From NCBI GenBank assembly GCA_031254675.1, contig JAIRTV010000330.1, forward strand, positions 1 through 6,988: DNA of 6,988 nt. Direction: 5' to 3'. Of this stretch, positions 1-4,800 are shown piece after piece (the stretch's first letter is position 1; each line of letters opens with the position of its first letter). Source of the stretch: Planctomycetaceae bacterium (GTDB taxonomy: Bacteria; Planctomycetota; Planctomycetia; Pirellulales; Thermoguttaceae). The position numbers were made by a program, and so were the translations under genes. The notes beneath the pieces are model-generated. The model did no database searches, was not told the origin of the DNA, and worked only from the letters and a program-made list of their open reading frames with translations.

Positions 1-122
1 CAAGGAAAATCAACGCCCAAAACCAAAAGTCCATCGTTTTATTCCAACATCAAAAGGAAATTTGTAATGATTTAGTAGAATTTTTGTAGCGATACGATGT
101 TTTTCAACAAAATTCGCAACAT

Positions 123-160
123 AAACTTGCTGCATAAACTCGTTGCGTAGCAAGTTTTTT
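123..160 (+). terminator. Rho-independent terminator
   Basis: The arm AAACTTGCT (123-131) pairs perfectly with AGCAAGTTT (149-157). The stem extends inward by a G-U and a C-G pair (132-133 with 147-148) and leaves a 13-base loop. The 3' arm runs straight into a T tract (155-160). The other strand has no T tract after the hairpin, so the terminator acts on + strand transcripts and should end a gene lying at or beyond the left edge of the window. Confidence 0.72.
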
Positions 161-419
161 AAAAGTTCTTGTTAAAATGTTAAAATCAGTTTAATACTTT
201 GTCAAGACGAAAAACACAAATGTTTACAAAAGGATTGGAAAAATAATACGATAAACTCAAATAGATGATGCTCTGGAACACCGGCTCGAAAATATCCAAT
301 AGTCGATATAAATTTTGCCAAGTTCAAGAGTTTTACAACTATCGCTTCAATAATATTTATGGATTTTTTGTTTCATAACGTGCAAAAAATGAGCAAAATT
401 GGATTATAAGTCCTTTTGA

Positions 420-433
420 TATAACTAGTTATA
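420..433. promoter_or_regulatory. 14-bp perfect palindrome, possible operator
   Basis: TATAACTAGTTATA is identical to its reverse complement over all 14 bases, with no spacer, which suits binding by a dimeric regulator better than an RNA hairpin. The copies of AAGTCC at 407-412 and 444-449 flank it as a direct repeat, and CTTTTG (413-418) with CAAAAG (441-446) forms an outer inverted repeat that is not centred on the palindrome. It sits about 135 bases upstream of the -35 box at 555. AT-rich DNA yields such palindromes by chance now and then, so function is uncertain. Confidence 0.3.
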
Positions 434-511
434 AAATTTGCAAAAGTCCAGTTTAAAGGTTCCATAGCAATCGGACGTATTAGATTCAGATGGTACAATG
501 AAAATTCACCA

Positions 512-536
512 CCTAACGATGAGGAGAAAAGTTAGG
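512..536. repeat. Inverted repeat CCTAAC/GTTAGG upstream of a promoter
   Basis: CCTAAC (512-517) and GTTAGG (531-536) are perfect reverse complements around a 13-base purine-rich centre that includes GAGGAG. The element ends 18 bases before the predicted -35 hexamer at 555, a position typical of a regulator site. As RNA it could form a 6-bp hairpin followed by ATTATTTT, so a weak terminator is the alternative reading. Confidence 0.3.
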
Positions 537-554
537 ATTATTTTCACCGCCCAA

Positions 555-583
555 TTGACAGCAACCGGAAAAATTTAGACAAT
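555..583 (+). promoter_or_regulatory. Sigma70-type promoter for the small secreted protein
   Basis: A perfect -35 hexamer TTGACA (555-560) is followed by a 17-base spacer and the -10 hexamer GACAAT (578-583), which matches four of six consensus positions. Transcription would start near 590 and give a leader of roughly 100 bases before the ATG at 693. The ideal spacing and perfect -35 make it the best promoter candidate in the window. Confidence 0.45.
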
Positions 584-692
584 ATGAAAATATCATTTTG
601 GTTGCAGGAGATTATTGTGTATGTCCTGCGTCTTTTCAACTTGCCGTTACACTCAGACGGCTTAACAAATAATGTTAATTTTTATGACAACA

Positions 693-1157
693 ATGAAAAA
701 ACTGAATGTGTTTGGGATTGCGATGATTTTCTGTTTTCTTTTCGCTGTTACCGTAACGGCACAGGAAACTCCCGCTCCCTCGGCAGGTGCCGTCAAACCC
801 GCCAATACTCGACTACAACTCGAAAAAGCCGAACAAGGAACTCCTGTAACAAACGGCTTAAATATCAACAAAAAAATAACCGGACGACTCCCAAACGGTT
901 ATCGAAATGTTGTTACCAATCAACAACGGGACGAAATGTACTCAATTCAAAAAGAGTATTTCGAACTAATCGAGTTGTTAAAAATCCGCATCGAACTTTT
1001 AGAACAGGAAAGTGCTCAACAGGTTGACGCTCTGTTGACCCCTGATCAAGTTCAAAAAATCAAAGATGCCAACGGTGCTTTAGAATCAGAAAAACTCTCA
1101 CAAAAAAATAAACCAAAACCAAAAACAAAATCAACAAAGGAAAATTCTTCAGAATAG
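693..1157 (+). CDS. Small secreted helical protein with LTPDQ motif
   Basis: The 154-residue product has a clear signal peptide: Lys-Lys at positions 2-3, a hydrophobic core at about 4-19, and a likely cleavage after VTA at residue 23. There is no lipobox, so a soluble exported protein is expected. A Pro/Ala-rich stretch (25-40) leads to GRLPNGY (64-70), then a long charged helix (about 75-127) holding LTPDQ (115-119), and a Lys/Pro-rich tail (134-150). An LPNxY-like segment followed by a helix and an LTPEQ-like motif resembles small secreted planctomycete proteins and, more loosely, Spy/CpxP-type periplasmic proteins; the function is unknown. In-frame ATGs also exist at 672 and 684, but 693 gives the most typical signal peptide. 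No Shine-Dalgarno is visible. A promoter lies at 555-583. The coding call is firm, the family assignment tentative. Confidence 0.8.
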   Translation: MKKLNVFGIAMIFCFLFAVTVTAQETPAPSAGAVKPANTRLQLEKAEQGTPVTNGLNINKKITGRLPNGYRNVVTNQQRDEMYSIQKEYFELIELLKIRIELLEQESAQQVDALLTPDQVQKIKDANGALESEKLSQKNKPKPKTKSTKENSSE

Positions 1158-1246
1158 ATTGTTTCTGTGTAATATTTAGAACATAATAAATTCTGTTTTT
1201 AAATTTTAACCTTTGGAGACCATTTTTCTATTTTGAAGAATAAATT

Positions 1247-1266
1247 GCCCGAATTTTTGTTCGGGC
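1247..1266 (+). terminator. GCCCGAA/TTCGGGC hairpin, possible terminator
   Basis: GCCCGAA (1247-1253) pairs perfectly with TTCGGGC (1260-1266) around a six-base T-rich loop, 90 bases after the stop codon of the small secreted protein. The stem is GC-rich and its position suits the end of that transcript. However, ATTAAACAAT follows rather than a T tract, so it may instead stabilise the 3' end or be a structural element. Its core sequence recurs inside the palindrome at 1319-1360. Confidence 0.35.
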
Positions 1267-1318
1267 ATTAAACAATAATCGAGTACGTCAACAATTGCAA
1301 AATCGCTTCGGCGAACTG

Positions 1319-1360
1319 TAATTTTCTACATAACGACCGAATTTTTCGGGTAGAAAATTA
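1319..1360. repeat. Palindrome A: 11-bp inverted repeat with nested hairpin
   Basis: TAATTTTCTAC (1319-1329) is the exact reverse complement of GTAGAAAATTA (1350-1360). Inside it CCGAA (1337-1341) pairs with TTCGG (1345-1349) directly below the outer stem on the 3' side, with a seven-base bulge (1330-1336) on the 5' side. An 11-bp perfect outer stem with a second stem inside is unlikely by chance. The next palindrome begins only one base later. Confidence 0.65.
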
Positions 1361-1361
1361 T

Positions 1362-1418
1362 TGTAGAACAGCAAAGTTACGTGGCTCTCGTTCGGGGAGC
1401 GTCGCGTGCTGTTCTACA
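1362..1418. repeat. Palindrome B: 11-bp inverted repeat with long inner stem
   Basis: TGTAGAACAGC (1362-1372) is the exact reverse complement of GCTGTTCTACA (1408-1418). Further in, ACGTG (1379-1383) pairs with CGCGT (1403-1407, one G-U pair), and GCTCTC (1384-1389) pairs with GGGAGC (1395-1400, one G-U pair), closing on a five-base GTTCG loop. Only a six-base bulge (1373-1378) and a two-base bulge (1401-1402) stay unpaired. Most of the 57 bases can therefore fold into one long hairpin, as a structured RNA, a cruciform, or a dispersed palindromic repeat unit. Confidence 0.65.
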
Positions 1419-1456
1419 GGTATAATTCAGTATTGCACCTTCAAACATGTAATACG

Positions 1457-1521
1457 CCACTTTCGTTAGGTGGGAATCAACTTGTCTTTGCAATCGTGTC
1501 GCTCCTAATCTAAGAGCGATA
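1457..1521. other. Two further hairpins downstream of the palindromes
   Basis: CCACTT (1457-1462) pairs with AGGTGG (1468-1473, one G-U pair) around a five-base loop. TCGCTC (1499-1504) pairs perfectly with GAGCGA (1514-1519) around a nine-base loop, extendable outward by a G-U and a T-A pair to 1497-1521. They continue the series of stems that begins at 1247, so the structured stretch spans about 275 bases. Confidence 0.35.
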
Positions 1522-1662
1522 TTTCTGTTGCCGCTCAAATACCACAGTCAATTATCACGGTCAATCATTTGTTTGAAACTCTTCTGAACTTGGACGATAC
1601 AACCAAAATGGCTTATTTTTGATAAAAATGTAGTTTTTCATAAAGTTTTGTCCAGAAAGTAG

Positions 1663-1685
1663 TCCGAAAATATCGATAATTCGGA
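1663..1685. promoter_or_regulatory. Inverted repeat TCCGAA/TTCGGA with nested palindrome
   Basis: TCCGAA (1663-1668) and TTCGGA (1680-1685) are perfect reverse complements. The 11-base centre contains the 8-bp palindrome TATCGATA (1671-1678). The element is 120 bases upstream of the autotransporter start, where a regulator site or leader hairpin would be expected. No regulator family is recognised from it. Confidence 0.25.
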
Positions 1686-1792
1686 ATGAGCCTGTTTATA
1701 GACATACTCCGTCTTTGTTGATCTTGACGAGATTGAGGAAGATTATGTAAATATGGAAAATGGGTAAAAAATGACCGTTTATCCTTCGGTTC

Positions 1793-1798
1793 GAGGGG
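1793..1798 (+). promoter_or_regulatory. Shine-Dalgarno of the autotransporter gene
   Basis: GAGGGG ends six bases before the ATG at 1805, a normal ribosome-binding distance, and it supports that start. The site can be folded into a local hairpin: 1782-1788 pairs with 1792-1799, with one bulged G and a three-base loop. That hairpin would hide the site from ribosomes. Confidence 0.55.
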
Positions 1799-1804
1799 AC
1801 AAGT

Positions 1805-4800
1805 ATGAGAAACACTGGAAAGATGCCAACAAAATGTACTGAATCCGTCAAAAGCATCAGTTTACAACGGAATGAGTATGCGATAAAGATATGCCTCAAC
1901 CCGAAAAAGGTTGTGTGTGGCTTTATGCTGGTTTTCGTTTGTCTGCTCTGTTCGATACTTCCAGCTCAGCAAGCTCAGGTTAACGTTCAGAACAAAGACA
2001 ACGAAACAGTGTTTCAGCTTGATTTTTACGGGCAAGGCGAAGGTTCAACCAATAATTTTTCTCAGGCACAAATCAATGCAATTCGGGAAGCCGCTCAATA
2101 TTGGGTGGACATTCTCAAAGCACACGGAACCATGCCGTTTATGCTTGACGCCGCCGGAAACAAAATTCCCAATCTGAACAATAACGGTGATCCCATACTT
2201 GACGCCGCCGGAAATCCAACATATCAACGTCAACCGGTTATTTTTGAACTTTATTACGATAATACGATTATTGGAAATGCCAACGCCGGAACTAACGGTT
2301 ATGTGACCAGTAATAGTGATGGTTATAATCTCGCTTTGCCGCAGGCGTTACTTACGGACGGGGTTTATGTTGCGCCGGTCAATGGCGGACATGCAACAAT
2401 CAATGTTGGTAGCGGTTGGAATGCTCGCTCCGGTAATCAATCGCAAAGTGGTCGAGTGTTGAACGATCTGACTCCCGTACTTATCCACGAAATGGGTCAT
2501 GCCTTGGGAATTGCAAGCAGTGTCTGGTATGACGAAGACACCAGTGTAGAAACAATAAAATGGGCATTTCCCGATATATTGTCCCGATATGATACTCGAT
2601 TGCGTGACAATAACGGTAATTCAGCAAGTGTCCGACCTGGGCAACCGGGAAAAGAAGTCGGTTACGACGATACCGCTAACCACCAAAACGCAAACACAAT
2701 CTTCGATATGGGAGACCCGCTCACTCCCTATCTCCAAGGGAATCCATCACATCCAACTTTTGTCGGTAAAAATACTCTCGAATTATGGTATGGCAAATCA
2801 GTTGACCAATTAACTGACTTTGAAAAAAATAACGGGATACCAATAACAGGATACACTTATGATCTCGGTTGGAATTATCCGTTTTTGCCTTTCCAATGGC
2901 AGTACAATCCAGGCGGAACATTATCGCATATTGATACAACCAATTCGTTAATGAGTTGGCAGGAATACCGTAATTACCCCGGGTTTATCGAAATTGAATT
3001 GGCGGTAATGCAAGATATTGGTTACACTGTTGATCGCCGTGATTTTTTCGGAAAATCATTCTACGTCAACGGTGACGGAACACCGTTTTACAATTCCGCA
3101 ACATTCGGTTATTGGGATTCGGTGTTGCAGAGTTACGATATGTCACGCCCAAACATAAGTTCTTATGCACTCGGTGCGCATCTTTTTGCGAAAGACTTGA
3201 ATGTGATTCAAACAGGTTCGATCTGGGCAAATGGTCCCGGAAGCGCAGGGATTCGGATCGATGGCTCCAATAACAAATTAACTCTTGCCAGAGGAACAAA
3301 TGTTTTTGCTGATGGACTTAACGGTATCGGTATTTTAGCGGCTTACGGAAAAGATCATTCGATTATTCTCCAGGAAGGAAGCGCCGTTCACGCAACAGGG
3401 AAAAACGGTATCGGTGTTAGTTTTAATTTCGGCAAAGATTTATTCGGAAGCGATCGGGGCTCCTATTATTACACAGCTGTCCCCGTAGCAACCGATCCGG
3501 CAACCGGACTTTTGTACAGCGATTATCAACTTCTGGAAGAATTAAATGGTTCCCTCGTCAAATCATTTGATGTGTCGGGAAGTATTACCGGAGCCAGACC
3601 ACACGAAATTATTACATTGGCAACGACTTGGCCTGTATCACAGGCTTATGGTCAAACCAACCGCGAATTTGTTTTGGGATCGTCCATTTACATTGATGCA
3701 ACCGCTCAAGTCGATAAAATCAATTTCATGAACGGAGCATCCGTGAACGGACCGATTCTCTCGTACCGCACGCAAAACAATAACCTCTATTTTCAAGCGG
3801 CGGGTTTATCTGATCTGGTTACTGATATTACATTTGGTTACAAAGCCGATTCCAGTGGAGCCGCCACAACACAAGTTGACAATAATTTTAAGTTTACTTT
3901 AAAGGACAATATCAATTATTATCGTTATGAAGTAATTCCCCGTATTCATTATCTTGATCCTCAACGTGTTAGTAATGGTGTTGTGAATATTCCGGTTGGT
4001 ACGGCGCAAGGAACAGGATTTTATCCGAGTGTCGGTATTGAAGATGAGGATGGGAATATTTCCGACGATGATCAAGGTTATTGGGTGAGTCCGTCCTACA
4101 ATCTTTTTGATGAAAACGATACATTTTGGGAGTTTGTGATTTGGGACGACGGTTTTATGGGAAGTGATTACGCACGGATTGTAAGACCGGGAGACGGTAA
4201 AGTCTATGCCGATATTGTAACTCCCGGACTCGAAACAACAACATTGCATTTCGTTGGCGGAACAACCGAATTTCAAGGCAATTCTGCTTATGTACGAGAT
4301 TTAACAATTGATGCCGGCGCGACCTTAACCCTAACTCCGGCAATTCCGACCGATGTTCATTCGACGGTTGAGATTGATGGAGAGAGTTATCTTGTTTCTC
4401 CGATTGCCCGTTCCGTGAAAATACCGGATATCAATGTCTTTGCCAACTTCCACCCGCAAGCATTACCCGATGTCAATCCGATTAACGGCACCTATACGGT
4501 GCTCCCACATCCGAATCCGCCAACAATTGATAATTTCGGACGAATTTCCGGCGAAGGTGTTTTTCGTCTTGGGCAACGTCGATACAGTTGGGATGGAAAC
4601 ATGCAAGAACTGTATGGATTGATTGGGCGTGAATCATATTACTGGGACGGAATTCTCAATAATGAAGGCGTCATTGCCCCTGGAGCAAAAGATGGTGAAG
4701 AAATTGGAATTATCAATGTGGTTGGCGATCTTGCTTTCGGAAAAAACAGCGTGTATGAAGTTACGGTTGGCGGAGCGACATTGGTAGAACGTTATACCAG

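Larger units (their letters stand above)
1..554. other. Non-coding region; possible tail of an upstream gene
   Basis: No convincing gene lies here. At the left edge each + strand frame runs briefly to a stop (TAA at 65-67, TAG at 73-75, TAG at 87-89), so any of them could be the last residues of a gene entering from the left. The frame ending at 67 would read a basic tail (KENQRPKPKV then HRFIPTSKGNL), but nothing identifies it. The terminator at 123-160 supports a + strand transcript coming in from the left. The rest is AT-rich. It contains a tandem GTTAAAAT pair (171-186), a 14-bp palindrome (420-433) and an inverted repeat (512-536), which are listed separately. I see no tRNA, rRNA or CRISPR pattern. 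Confidence 0.5.
1158..1804. other. Long non-coding region dense in inverted repeats
   Basis: No open frame here looks genuine. The stretch is notable for dyad symmetry. It has a hairpin at 1247-1266, a short TCGC/GCGA stem capped by TTCG (1303-1314), two long adjacent palindromes (1319-1360 and 1362-1418), stems at 1457-1473 and 1497-1521, a short AT stem (ATTTTT 1615-1620 with AAAAAT 1624-1629), and an inverted repeat at 1663-1685. It could contain the 3' end of the secreted-protein transcript, a small RNA or repeat element, and the leader of the autotransporter. I found no convincing promoter for the autotransporter; TTGACG (1724-1729) has no good -10 partner. Confidence 0.5.

Noticed and set aside
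2..67. C-terminal fragment of an upstream gene in the frame ending at 67
   Set aside because: Three frames are equally possible in so short a stretch; the terminator supports a gene nearby but does not choose the frame.
223..252. Possible promoter TTTACA, 18-base spacer, TACGAT
   Set aside because: No gene follows for over 400 bases and AT-rich sequence produces such matches by chance.
584..1027. 147-residue open frame overlapping the small secreted protein
   Set aside because: It lies in another frame over the secreted-protein gene, has an Arg/Asn/Thr-rich composition with no domain or export signal, and its first bases fall at the predicted transcription start.
1381..1407. Resemblance to a type I-C-like CRISPR repeat (GC-rich stem with GGGAGCGTCGCG)
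   Set aside because: There is a single copy, no regularly spaced repeats and no cas gene; the stem belongs to palindrome B.
1724..1753. Possible promoter for the autotransporter (TTGACG at 1724-1729)
   Set aside because: With a 17- or 18-base spacer the -10 would be GTAAAT or TAAATA, only three of six matches; the better TATGTA needs a 14-base spacer.
1782..1800. GGTTCGA resembling a tRNA T-loop
   Set aside because: The flanks do not form a five-pair T stem, and no acceptor, D or anticodon arm is nearby.
1696..1899. 67-residue - strand open frame across the autotransporter start
   Set aside because: It overlaps the signal-peptide region antisense, has no clear ribosome-binding site, and its hydrophobicity mirrors the opposite strand.
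3899..4276. 125-residue - strand open frame inside the autotransporter
   Set aside because: It is antisense to continuous solenoid coding sequence, with Ile/Thr/Asn-rich composition and no recognisable domain; a shadow of the real frame.
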